A DNA stretch of 15,517 nt from Gemmatimonadota bacterium (GTDB taxonomy: Bacteria; Gemmatimonadota; Gemmatimonadetes; Gemmatimonadales; GWC2-71-9), in contig QHTS01000023.1 in NCBI GenBank assembly GCA_003220905.1, positions 1-15,517 of the forward strand. Direction: 5' to 3'. Positions 1 through 7,219 of the stretch are shown here, piece by piece; positions within the stretch are counted from its first letter, which is position 1; each line of letters opens with the position of its first letter. Under the pieces are notes generated by a model, which had not been told where the DNA came from, did no database searches, and saw only the letters and a program-made list of their open reading frames with translations. The position numbers were made by a program, and so were the translations under genes.

Positions 1-1555
1 CCATCTGGCGGATCGCGGCGCGCGTCTTGTCCCGCTGCCGCTGCCACGTCGTGGTGCCGAGCCGGTGCAGCCGCGGCGGCGGCGCGTCTCCGTCGGCCGC
101 GGCCCGGTACGGCTCGAGCTGATCCAGCCGGTACAGCGGCACGTTCAGCCGGGACCCGCCCTCGTACTCTACGACGGCTACCTCGAGGGTCCCGCCCTCC
201 GCGCCGACCGGGATCGTCTGGATCCCGCGGTAGATCCCAATGCCGTGCTCGAGATGGACCACGTAATCGCCGGCCTTGAGCGCCCGGGTCGCGGCGCTGA
301 CCGTCGCTTCGCGGTACCGGCGCGGTCGCCGCAGCCGGCGGGCCCGGCGGAAGATCTCGTGGTCGGTGAGCACCCGCAGCCCGGGGAGCACGAATCCGCC
401 GTCCAACGCCCCCACCGCGAGCGTCGCCCGGTCGCCGGCCAAGAGCTCCTCCAGTCGCTCGAGTTGGCCTTCGTTGTCGCACAAGATCACGGTCGGCGGC
501 TCGGTTGCGACGATCTGGCGCAGCCGCCTAATGTCGCGGTCGACCGGCTCGGGCGCCGCGATCGGGAACCGGACACCGGTCTCGGCGGGGTCGAGCGCGA
601 TCCGTGGGAACCGGGCAAGCTGCGCCCGCCACGCCGCCGGATCGACGAACAGCGCCTCCCGCGCCGGCGGCTCCTCACCCAGCCGCCGCGCCACGTCGAG
701 ATGATGGGCCGCCTCGGCCCACGCGCGCTCCACTTCCTGCCCCAGCGCCGACTCCTGCTCGAGCACGACGAGCGCATCGCTCGGCAGGAGATCCAAAAGG
801 GTCTGCCGTTGCAGGGGCGCAGCATGCTGCGCCCCTACCGGCGACATAACCGGTCCCTCCGTTCTCACGGGGAGAATCGTGACCCGCTCGATCGCTTCGC
901 CGGAACGCTGCGAGTCGAGATCGAACGTGCGCAGCGACTCGATGTCGTCTCCCCACCACTCGAGCCGCGCCGGTGCCGCCATCCCAAACCCATACACGTC
1001 GAGGATCCCGCCGCGCACGCTGAACTGCGCTATCTCCGTGACGGTCGAGACCCGAGCGTAGCCCATCGCTTCGAGCCGCTGAACCGTCTCGCGCAGCGTA
1101 CCGCTCCCCGCTCCCTGCTCCCCCTTCACCAAAACGAGACGCATGGACCGGAGCGTACCAGGCACCCCCGTGCGCTCGGCGGCGGCGCGTGCGGTCGTGA
1201 CCAGCACGGGGACTTGGCCGGATAACAGCAGTTCCAGCGTCTCCACCCGCTCGCCAGCGATCTCGAAGTGCGGCTCTTCGGCGCCCAGCGCCTCACGTTG
1301 CGGGTACAGAGCGACCGCGGTCCCCGTCAGGGCCCGCAGATCCGCGAGCCACCGCTCCGCATCGGTCGGTGTGGGCGTGATCACGACAAAGAGGCGTTGC
1401 GCGAGTCGTCGCGCGAGCGCGGCCACAAGCACGGCGGGACTGGAGCCGGGGAGACCGGCGATCCCCTGTCGCCTGCCGGGCGCGGGCAACGCCTCCGCCA
1501 ACGCTCGCGTCGCCGGGAGCGCGTCCAACCGGTCGATCACGAAGTCGAGTGGCAT
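1..1555 (-). CDS. mfd: Transcription-repair coupling factor Mfd, N-terminal part (runs off left edge)
   Basis: Mfd is a cytoplasmic ATP-dependent translocase that removes stalled RNA polymerase from lesions and recruits UvrA. The visible 518 codons cover the N-terminal half. Residues about 1-230 are the UvrB-like module, including GGILDVYG just after residue 170. A second module begins near LLDLLPSDALVVLEQE. The block FRRARRLRRPRRYR is followed by GDYVVHLEHGIGIYRG and LNVPLYRLDQLEPY, which is the CarD-like RNA-polymerase-interacting domain. The RecG-like helicase motors must lie beyond position 1. The ATG at 1555-1553 shares its A with the stop of the upstream BatA-type gene (TGATG), so translation is probably coupled. 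I see no good Shine-Dalgarno sequence. Oddity: a 24-base perfect palindrome is read in frame at residues 240-248 in a short linker. Identification is secure; the C-terminal end is unseen. Confidence 0.95.
   Translation of the reverse strand, partial: MPLDFVIDRLDALPATRALAEALPAPGRRQGIAGLPGSSPAVLVAALARRLAQRLFVVITPTPTDAERWLADLRALTGTAVALYPQREALGAEEPHFEIAGERVETLELLLSGQVPVLVTTARAAAERTGVPGTLRSMRLVLVKGEQGAGSGTLRETVQRLEAMGYARVSTVTEIAQFSVRGGILDVYGFGMAAPARLEWWGDDIESLRTFDLDSQRSGEAIERVTILPVRTEGPVMSPVGAQHAAPLQRQTLLDLLPSDALVVLEQESALGQEVERAWAEAAHHLDVARRLGEEPPAREALFVDPAAWRAQLARFPRIALDPAETGVRFPIAAPEPVDRDIRRLRQIVATEPPTVILCDNEGQLERLEELLAGDRATLAVGALDGGFVLPGLRVLTDHEIFRRARRLRRPRRYREATVSAATRALKAGDYVVHLEHGIGIYRGIQTIPVGAEGGTLEVAVVEYEGGSRLNVPLYRLDQLEPYRAAADGDAPPPRLHRLGTTTWQRQRDKTRAAIRQM
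813..836. repeat. 24-base perfect palindrome inside mfd
   Basis: The left arm AGGGGCGCAGCA (813-824) is followed directly by its exact reverse complement (825-836) with no loop. On the coding strand it is read as V-G-A-Q-H-A-A-P-L, residues 240-248 of Mfd, between the UvrB-like module and the next domain. Perfect symmetry of this length is not demanded by the protein, so it looks like a dispersed REP-like element that inserted in frame. No second copy was noticed in the window, so the repeat family is inferred. Confidence 0.7.
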
Positions 1556-3297
1556 CAGCGCGTGCGCGTCGCGACCCCCAGCTCCACGAGCGCGCAGACC
1601 AGCGCCAGCATCAGCAGCAGCCCGCTGCCATCGCGGCGCCCGGCTCCGGCGAACCGGGCGGCCGCGAACGCCGCGCCGTCGAGCACCTCCGCCTCCAGCA
1701 CGTCGTGCACGAGCGCCGGTGGCGCCGGCGTGAGATCCGATTCTTGCGGGTCGAGTCCGTAGACGATCGCGCCGATCGTATCGGCGCCGCGGGTCCGGAA
1801 CTCCACGCGCGGCACCCCTTCGACCTCGGAGATGAGTGCCTCACCCCGTGCCAAACGGTTCACCAGCGCGTCCACGAACGGGACGAACGCGGGTGCCGCG
1901 GGCAGCGCTGTCCAGGCCGTGTCGAGCCGACTGCCAAGCAGCAGGACGTTGCCGTCCCGCACCAGCCACGGCTGTCCGTTCACCGTCGCGAGCACGGTGG
2001 TGTCGCCACCGGTGCCTCGGCTCGCGTCCCCCGTCACGGCTTCGATCCGGTACCTCCGCGTGACCTGCAGCCCGGCGATCGCCGGCAGGGAGGACCCCGC
2101 GATTGGGCCGGGCGTGCCCGCCGACGCGAACCGCCACCGCCCTCCCCGCGCTGCGAGCGCGCGATTCGCCTGGCCGATCAGCGCCGGCTCCGCGGGCGGG
2201 AGCACGACGCTTACCAGACTCCCCGCCTCCGGCCGATCTCCGATCGCCACGTCGGTGCCTCCCACCCGGACCCGATGCCCTTCCTCCAGTACGGCGAGCG
2301 CTGCGGCCACGAACCGGCCTCCCCCTGCGGCGGAGAGCGCCGCGACTCGGGCCGGCGCAGCCACCCGCCACACCAGCAATCGTGTATCGTCGGCCCGCAG
2401 CTCGTCGGCGTCGAGCACCACGTCGCCCACCCACCAGCCCGGTCCGAGCGGCGGCAGCGTGATCGATACCGTCGATCCGGGTACGGCCAGCGCGCGGCCG
2501 ACCTCGCGGCCGTGGATGCGCAGGGTCACCGGTGCGGCGCCACCTGCTGCCCCTGTGCCGGGCGTCCCGACGATGCTCACGGCCGCCGCGCCGTCCGTCA
2601 CCCGCGCAGCGCCCACGCCGCGGTTCGCGGGTGCTTGGCTCGCGGGGGGGGGCGCGAGGGCGAGCACCCGCACCCCCCGTGGTACGCCCGCCCGGCCGGG
2701 GCCGAGCGCCGTGCGCTGCAGGTCACTCACCACGTGTACCTCGCGCGCCGGGAGCGGCTCCGCGCCGACCAGCCGCGTCGCTGCCCGCACGGCGGCCGTG
2801 AGGTCCAGGCGACGAGCCGAGACGGCAGCACTATCCACGGTCGCGAGCAGCGCTTCCGGCGTCGCCGCCCGCGCCACGCCATCGGCGAGCACGAGCCACA
2901 GACGATCGGACGCCGTCGCGCGCGCCAGCGACCCTCGCGCCACGGCTTTCAGGCGCTCGAGCGCGGGACGCCCGTCCACCACCAGCCCGGACGACGGCGA
3001 GTTGTCGAGGATCACGGCGAGCGCCGTCGGCTCGTGCAGCGACCCGCCGCTCGCCTGCGTGGGGAAGAGCGGCCGCGCCGCGGCCACCACGATCAGCACG
3101 ATCAACGCCGTCCGCAGAATCAGGAGCAGCAGGTGTCGCAGCTTCAAGCGCCGTGCGTTTTGGCGCTCCGCCTCGCTCAGGTAGCGGAGCGGCGGAAACT
3201 CCGCCTCCGGCGGCACCCGGCGCTCGAGCAAGTGGAGCAAGGCGGGGATCGCCGCGGCAGCGAGCCCCACGAGCGCCAACGGATGCAGGAACGTCAC
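1555..3297 (-). CDS. BatA-type membrane protein with VWA-like domain
   Basis: This encodes a 580-residue inner-membrane protein. It opens with the BatA N-terminal signature (FLHPLALVGLAAAAIPALLHLLERR, helix about 5-24). Next come the conserved FPPLRYL block and a second helix about 55-74. A VWA-like segment follows, with a DxSxS metal site at D98-N-S100-P-S102. The long remainder is Ala/Gly/Val-rich and probably periplasmic, and a last helix lies at about 559-575. The start is the GTG at 3297-3295, which overlaps the stop of the upstream DUF58 gene (GTGA). The frame opens 25 codons further upstream, but that extension is not BatA-like and would overlap the neighbour. DUF58 and BatA-type proteins usually travel together with a MoxR ATPase; their exact function is poorly known (aerotolerance or envelope complexes have been proposed). 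A C9 run (2652-2644 on the coding strand) encodes prolines. Confidence 0.85.
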   Translation of the reverse strand: MTFLHPLALVGLAAAAIPALLHLLERRVPPEAEFPPLRYLSEAERQNARRLKLRHLLLLILRTALIVLIVVAAARPLFPTQASGGSLHEPTALAVILDNSPSSGLVVDGRPALERLKAVARGSLARATASDRLWLVLADGVARAATPEALLATVDSAAVSARRLDLTAAVRAATRLVGAEPLPAREVHVVSDLQRTALGPGRAGVPRGVRVLALAPPPASQAPANRGVGAARVTDGAAAVSIVGTPGTGAAGGAAPVTLRIHGREVGRALAVPGSTVSITLPPLGPGWWVGDVVLDADELRADDTRLLVWRVAAPARVAALSAAGGGRFVAAALAVLEEGHRVRVGGTDVAIGDRPEAGSLVSVVLPPAEPALIGQANRALAARGGRWRFASAGTPGPIAGSSLPAIAGLQVTRRYRIEAVTGDASRGTGGDTTVLATVNGQPWLVRDGNVLLLGSRLDTAWTALPAAPAFVPFVDALVNRLARGEALISEVEGVPRVEFRTRGADTIGAIVYGLDPQESDLTPAPPALVHDVLEAEVLDGAAFAAARFAGAGRRDGSGLLLMLALVCALVELGVATRTR

Positions 3298-4178
3298 GCG
3301 AGCAGCCGAAGCGCCATGCCGAACGGCATGTCCGTCAGGATGTGGTGGTACGCGATGCCGTGCCGCCGGCACGCCGTGCGCCAGGCGTCGATCTCCCGAC
3401 GCACCGTTGCCTGGTAGGCCCGCGCGAGCTCGCGCGGCCGAACCACCACGCTCGCCGCGGATTCCGGATCGCGGTACCGCACCTCGGGGGGGCCGGCCAG
3501 CTCGGCCTCCGCCGGATCCATCAGGTGCAGCACGATCACTTGATGGCCACGATGACGCAGGTAGCGCAGGGCCGTCAGCGCCAGCTCACGGTCGAACAGC
3601 AGGTCGGAGACGAGCACCACGAGCCCGCGGCGGGCCAGCAGTGACGTGAGGCGCACCAGGGCGGCCTGCGCCGCCGTCCCCCGCCCGTCTGGCGTGTCCA
3701 CCAGGCCTCGCACCAGTCGCGCCCATTGTCCCGCCTTCACTCGCGCCGGCACCACCTCGCGCACGACTTCGTCGAAGGTGATCAGCCCCGTGGCATCGCG
3801 CTGTCGCAGCAAGATCAGCGCGAGCGCCGCGGCCAGCCGATCGGCATAGGCCCGCTTGGTGAGCCGGGTGGGCGCGCCGCGCCACGCCATCGACCGGCTC
3901 GCGTCGACCAGAATCATCGCGCGCAAGTTCGTCTCCTGCTCGAACTGCTTCACGAACAGGCGGTCGGCTCGGGCGAGGATCTTCCAATCGAGGTAACGCA
4001 GCTCGTCGCCGGGTTGATAGGCGCGGTGCTCGGTAAACTCGACGGAGAACCCGCGAAACGGCGAGCGGTGGATCCCGCTGAGAAAGCCCTCCACGACCCC
4101 CTGCGCCACGATCTCGATCCCGCCAAAGCGAGCCACTTCGGCGGGATCCAGCAGATCGATGCGCTGCACGTCGGCCAT
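3294..4178 (-). CDS. DUF58 domain-containing protein (VWA fold)
   Basis: This encodes a 294-residue soluble protein of the DUF58 family. Residues 48-85 carry the family hallmark: HRAYQPGDELRYLDWKILAR followed by ADRLFVKQFEQE. A VWA-type metal site follows in VDASRSM (D92, S94, S96). The start chosen is the ATG at 4178, giving MADVQRIDLLDPAEVARFGG, which matches how family members begin. The frame extends to an ATG at 4247, but the extra 23 residues are unlike the family. The gene leads a probable operon with the BatA-type gene (4-base overlap) and mfd. The partner MoxR ATPase usually found upstream is absent: the neighbour on that side is divergent. No signal peptide or membrane helix is seen. 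DUF58 proteins are thought to assemble with MoxR and BatA-type proteins, but a biochemical activity cannot be read from the sequence. Confidence 0.88.
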   Translation of the reverse strand: MADVQRIDLLDPAEVARFGGIEIVAQGVVEGFLSGIHRSPFRGFSVEFTEHRAYQPGDELRYLDWKILARADRLFVKQFEQETNLRAMILVDASRSMAWRGAPTRLTKRAYADRLAAALALILLRQRDATGLITFDEVVREVVPARVKAGQWARLVRGLVDTPDGRGTAAQAALVRLTSLLARRGLVVLVSDLLFDRELALTALRYLRHRGHQVIVLHLMDPAEAELAGPPEVRYRDPESAASVVVRPRELARAYQATVRREIDAWRTACRRHGIAYHHILTDMPFGMALRLLA

Positions 4179-4350
4179 GGCCTCGCGGAAGCTAATGAAC
4201 AGCCGAATGTCCCGGGTAGAGGACAATCCGGGTCCGGTGATCCGCATCCATCAGGGGTCGAACCTCAAGCGTCATGGCCACTTACCGCCTTTGCACCCGA
4301 GCGTCGGGTTGGCATGCAACCTGCCCCCTCCCTGCACTAACGGAGGCCCC
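4179..4350. promoter_or_regulatory. Divergent intergenic spacer
   Basis: This 172-base spacer separates the minus-strand DUF58 operon from the plus-strand DUF4384 gene, so it should hold both promoters. The only plus-strand candidate I can point to is TTGCAC (4291-4296), followed after 17 bases by a poor -10 match. I cannot assign a convincing promoter in either direction. Confidence 0.4.
4341..4346 (+). promoter_or_regulatory. Ribosome binding site of the DUF4384 gene
   Basis: CGGAGG lies four bases before the ATG at 4351. It selects this start over the 64-codon upstream extension of the same frame, which reads through the divergent spacer and would hide the signal peptide. Confidence 0.7.
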
Positions 4351-5601
4351 ATGTTGAACACCATCTGGTTGCTCAGCCTCGTCGCCGCACAGGCCGGAAG
4401 CCCCTCGATCCGGCCGGTGTCGGTCGAGTATCGCCCGCGCGTCGAGGTGTGGACCGACCGGGGCGACAGTCCCTACGGCAGCGCGCAGGGTGTCCGCGTG
4501 CACTTCCGCGCCGACCGGGACGCCTTCGTGACCATCCTGCGCGTCGACACCGACGGCCGGGTGCGCGTGCTGTTTCCGCGCGAGCCGTGGGAGGACAACT
4601 TCGCCCGCGGTGGGCGCGACTACGAAGTGCAGGGCGGATACGACCGCGACGCCTTCTACATCGATGACTATCCCGGTGTCGGCTACCTGTTCGCCGTCGC
4701 CTCGGCGGATCCGTTCGTGTACGACGGCATCCAGAGCAAGGACCACTGGGATTATCGACTGATCGCCGACGGGCGGGTCCGCGGCGATCCGTACGTCGCC
4801 CTTACCGACCTGGCACAGCGCATCGTGCCCGACGGCTACAGTGAGTGGGATTACGACATCGCGCCGTACTACGTCGAACAGCACTACGACTATCCCCGGT
4901 TCCTGTGCTACGACTGCCACACGTACGTGAGCTACTCGTCCTGGAGCCCCTACGACTACACCTGCGTGCGCTTTCGGATCGTGGTCTTCGATGATCCGTA
5001 CTACTACCCGTATCAGTATTACGGCGGCACGAGGGTCGTCTTCACGCGTCCGTACAGGCCGGAGCCCCGGTTCATTTTCAAGGACCGCCAGGCGTCGGAT
5101 GCCTTCATTACGCGGGTGCGCGAGCGGCCCGTAAACGACGATCGCCGGCGCGACGTCGGCGTGCGGGGTCGAGACTTGGGCGGCACGGGCGTCATCCCGC
5201 CGCCGAACATTCAGCCGCCCCGGCGGCGCCCCGGCTCCGAAGACCAGGGGGACGACGACAACCGCGGTCGCGGCCGTCGGCCCGACCAGCCCGAGCGCCG
5301 CGACCGGCCTGACCGACCCGAGCACCGGGACGAGCCTAGCCGTCCAGAGCGGCGCGACCGGCCCGACCGGCCCGACCGGCCAGAGCGACCGGAGCGGCCC
5401 GAGCAGCCCGCGCGGCCGCCGGCACAACCGGAGCGCCGAGCGGACCCGGAAGAGCGGCGGCGCCCCGAGCCGCCGCCACCGCCTGCCGAGCCGCGGCGCG
5501 AGGCTCCCCCACCGCGCAGTGAGCCGCGGGCCGAGCCGAAGCGCGAGCCCCCGAAAGAGAAGCCACGGGCCGAACCCGAGCTCAAGCGGCGCAAGCCGTG
5601 A
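4351..5601 (+). CDS. Secreted DUF4384 domain-containing protein with charged Pro/Arg-rich tail
   Basis: This encodes a 416-residue exported protein of unknown role. A short signal peptide (MLNTIWLLSLVAAQA, predicted cleavage after A15) is followed by a DUF4384-like domain at about 40-115. That domain has the pattern RADRDAFVTILRVDTDGRVRVLFP and later YLFAVASADPF; the family is a beta-rich module found in envelope and secreted proteins. The middle, about 155-245, is exceptionally rich in Tyr and Asp, with three Cys in a short stretch (the CYDC pair plus one). From about residue 291 to the end the chain is low complexity, made of R, P, E, D and Q with RPDRPERPE-type repeats, and is surely disordered. 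A good Shine-Dalgarno sequence fixes the start. A strong hairpin follows the stop, so this is probably a single-gene transcript. DUF4384 assignment is by sequence pattern; function is unknown. Confidence 0.82.
   Translation: MLNTIWLLSLVAAQAGSPSIRPVSVEYRPRVEVWTDRGDSPYGSAQGVRVHFRADRDAFVTILRVDTDGRVRVLFPREPWEDNFARGGRDYEVQGGYDRDAFYIDDYPGVGYLFAVASADPFVYDGIQSKDHWDYRLIADGRVRGDPYVALTDLAQRIVPDGYSEWDYDIAPYYVEQHYDYPRFLCYDCHTYVSYSSWSPYDYTCVRFRIVVFDDPYYYPYQYYGGTRVVFTRPYRPEPRFIFKDRQASDAFITRVRERPVNDDRRRDVGVRGRDLGGTGVIPPPNIQPPRRRPGSEDQGDDDNRGRGRRPDQPERRDRPDRPEHRDEPSRPERRDRPDRPDRPERPERPEQPARPPAQPERRADPEERRRPEPPPPPAEPRREAPPPRSEPRAEPKREPPKEKPRAEPELKRRKP
5224..5598 (+). repeat. Low-complexity repeat encoding an R/P/E/D-rich tail
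   Basis: Degenerate short repeats of CGGCCC/GAC/GAG/CGC codons encode RPDRPERPE-like units in the last 125 or so residues of the DUF4384 protein. The composition leaves long open frames on the opposite strand, which are artefacts. Confidence 0.75.
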
Positions 5602-5617
5602 CCGACACAGCAGCGGG

Positions 5618-5660
5618 AACGCGCCCGACCGTAGGTCCCTGCGGTCGGGCGCGTTACCTT
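5618..5660 (+). terminator. Strong hairpin terminator after the DUF4384 gene
   Basis: AACGCGCCCGACCG (5618-5631) pairs perfectly with its reverse complement at 5642-5655, a 14-bp GC-rich stem. The inner bases AGG/CCT can extend it. The downstream T content is weak (ACCTTTC), so it is a good hairpin with a poor U-tract. It separates the DUF4384 gene from the peptidase gene. Being nearly symmetrical, it could act in either orientation. Confidence 0.75.
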
Positions 5661-5689
5661 TCGGTTCCCCTACCTCAAAGGCCTGAGCG

Positions 5690-7216
5690 ATGCGATACCG
5701 CCTGGCGCTGCTGCTAACGGCGCTCCCCGGACTGGCCGCCGCACAGCGGCAGCGACCGGCCGCCCGTGGTGCGGCTTCCATCACGATCGCCGACGTGCAG
5801 CGCCGCATCGCGATCATCGCCGACGACTCGATGCTGGGCCGCGCTACGCCGAGCCCGCAGCTCGACGCTGTGGCGGCCTACGTCGCGGGCGAGTTCCAAC
5901 GCTTCGGGCTCAAGCCGGGCGGCGATAGCGGCACGTACTTCCAGCACTATCCCCTCGAAGTGCTACGGTTCGACCCCGAAAGCTCGACCATCCGGATCAC
6001 CGGGCGCACTCCCGGGATGTGGCGCGGGGGCCAGGACGTGCTGCTCGTGGAGGGACAGCCGCTGGCGGGGGCGGCGGCTGGTCCGGCCGTGGTGATCACC
6101 GGGTCCGCGGATGCCGGGGGCACGCTCGATTCCGCAGGCGTCGCCGGGAAGATCGTCTTCCTAGCCTACGGACCGGGGTTGAATGCGATCGCGGCGAAGG
6201 TCCTCCCGCTCCGTCCGCTCGCCATTGTGCTGGTGGCGGGGTTCCCCGACTCGATCTGGGCAAGGCTCCCTGGGCACGAAGTGAGCGTGAGCGTGCGCAA
6301 TCCGAGCGCGGAGGGCGGGCCCGGGGTCCCCGCCGTGTTCGCCGTGCGGACGGCGACCGCCGGGGCGTTGTTTGCGCAAGGGGGCGTGAGCGTCGACTCG
6401 CTCAGGGCATGGGGCGACCGGCCCCTCGCGGCGCGTTCCCTGACCGGCGTCACGCTGCAGCTGGATGTGCGCAGCCGAATGCAACACGCGTCGGCTCCCA
6501 ACACGATCGGGATTCTCGAGGGCAGTGACGCCGCACTGAAGAAGGAATACGTCCTGGTGACTGCCCACATGGACCACATCGGCACGCCGAGTGCCGGGGA
6601 GGGTTGCACGCCCCGCGGCGCCGACTCGATCTGCAACGGAGCGGACGACGACGGCTCGGGCACGGTAGCCGTGATCGAGCTGGCGCAGGCGTTCGCCTCG
6701 GCCAGCGAGCGACCCAAGCGCTCCCTCGTGTTCATGACCGTGAGTGGCGAGGAGCGCGGCCTCTGGGGAAGCGGGTACTTTGCCGACCATCCCACCGTAG
6801 CGCTGGCGGACGTGATCGCCGACTTGAACATCGACATGGTCGGTCGCAATGCGAAGGACACGGTCGCCGTTATCGGCCGCGAGCATTCCAATCTCGGCGG
6901 GACGCTCGACAGCGTCGCCGCGGCACACCGCGAGCTGAACATCAAGCCGGTCGGCGATCTGTGGCCGCAGGAAGGGCTCTTCTTCCGCTCGGACCACTAC
7001 AACTTCGCGAAGAAGGGCGTGCCCATTCTCTTCTTCACGACCGGATTGCATCCGGACTACCACCAGGTGAGCGATTCCCCGGACAAGATCGACGCCGAGA
7101 AGGAGGCGCGGTTCGCACGGCTCGTGTTCTATCTGGGCCTGGCGGTCGCGAACACGGCGCAGCGGCCCCGCTGGAACCCGGACAGCTACAAGCGGATCGT
7201 CGGCGGCGGAAACTGA
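5690..7216 (+). CDS. Secreted M28-family zinc metallopeptidase
   Basis: This encodes a 508-residue exported peptidase, probably an aminopeptidase. A signal peptide (MRYRLALLLTALPGLAAA) leads into an N-terminal segment. A protease-associated-like insert at about 110-230 contains runs such as VVITGSADAGGTLDSAGVAGK. The M28 catalytic domain follows. The two-zinc site appears complete: H293 and D295 in AHMDH, D320 in GADDDGSG, E354-E355 in SGEER, D382 in NIDMVGRN, and H458 in HPDYHQVSD. These are the residues expected from the family; exact roles are by analogy. The start is supported by AAAGG (5677-5681) eight bases upstream and by the signal peptide beginning at residue 1. It is preceded by a terminator and converges with rho three bases after its stop, so it is probably monocistronic. 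Substrate specificity cannot be read. Confidence 0.92.
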   Translation: MRYRLALLLTALPGLAAAQRQRPAARGAASITIADVQRRIAIIADDSMLGRATPSPQLDAVAAYVAGEFQRFGLKPGGDSGTYFQHYPLEVLRFDPESSTIRITGRTPGMWRGGQDVLLVEGQPLAGAAAGPAVVITGSADAGGTLDSAGVAGKIVFLAYGPGLNAIAAKVLPLRPLAIVLVAGFPDSIWARLPGHEVSVSVRNPSAEGGPGVPAVFAVRTATAGALFAQGGVSVDSLRAWGDRPLAARSLTGVTLQLDVRSRMQHASAPNTIGILEGSDAALKKEYVLVTAHMDHIGTPSAGEGCTPRGADSICNGADDDGSGTVAVIELAQAFASASERPKRSLVFMTVSGEERGLWGSGYFADHPTVALADVIADLNIDMVGRNAKDTVAVIGREHSNLGGTLDSVAAAHRELNIKPVGDLWPQEGLFFRSDHYNFAKKGVPILFFTTGLHPDYHQVSDSPDKIDAEKEARFARLVFYLGLAVANTAQRPRWNPDSYKRIVGGGN

Positions 7217-7219
7217 CGG

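Noticed and set aside
1549..3417. Long plus-strand open frames opposite the BatA-type gene (up to 622 codons)
   Set aside because: They are rich in Arg/His/Pro with no recognisable motif, while the minus strand reads a clear BatA/VWA protein with coupled neighbours.
4312..4317. GCATGC in the divergent spacer as a copy of the mfd palindrome
   Set aside because: Only the central six bases match; the arms do not extend the symmetry.
4159..4350. N-terminal 64-codon extension of the DUF4384 gene
   Set aside because: It would overlap the divergent DUF58 start and bury the signal peptide; the Shine-Dalgarno sequence at 4341 points to the ATG at 4351.
5618..5655. Hairpin after the DUF4384 gene as an attachment site or mobile-element end
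   Set aside because: Its position right after a stop codon and a compact stem-loop with some following T residues fit a terminator; no transposase or integrase is nearby.
4282..5817. 511-codon minus-strand open frame opposite the DUF4384 gene
   Set aside because: It crosses the terminator hairpin and the start of the peptidase gene, has no family resemblance, and exists because the repeat-rich plus strand lacks stop codons in that frame.
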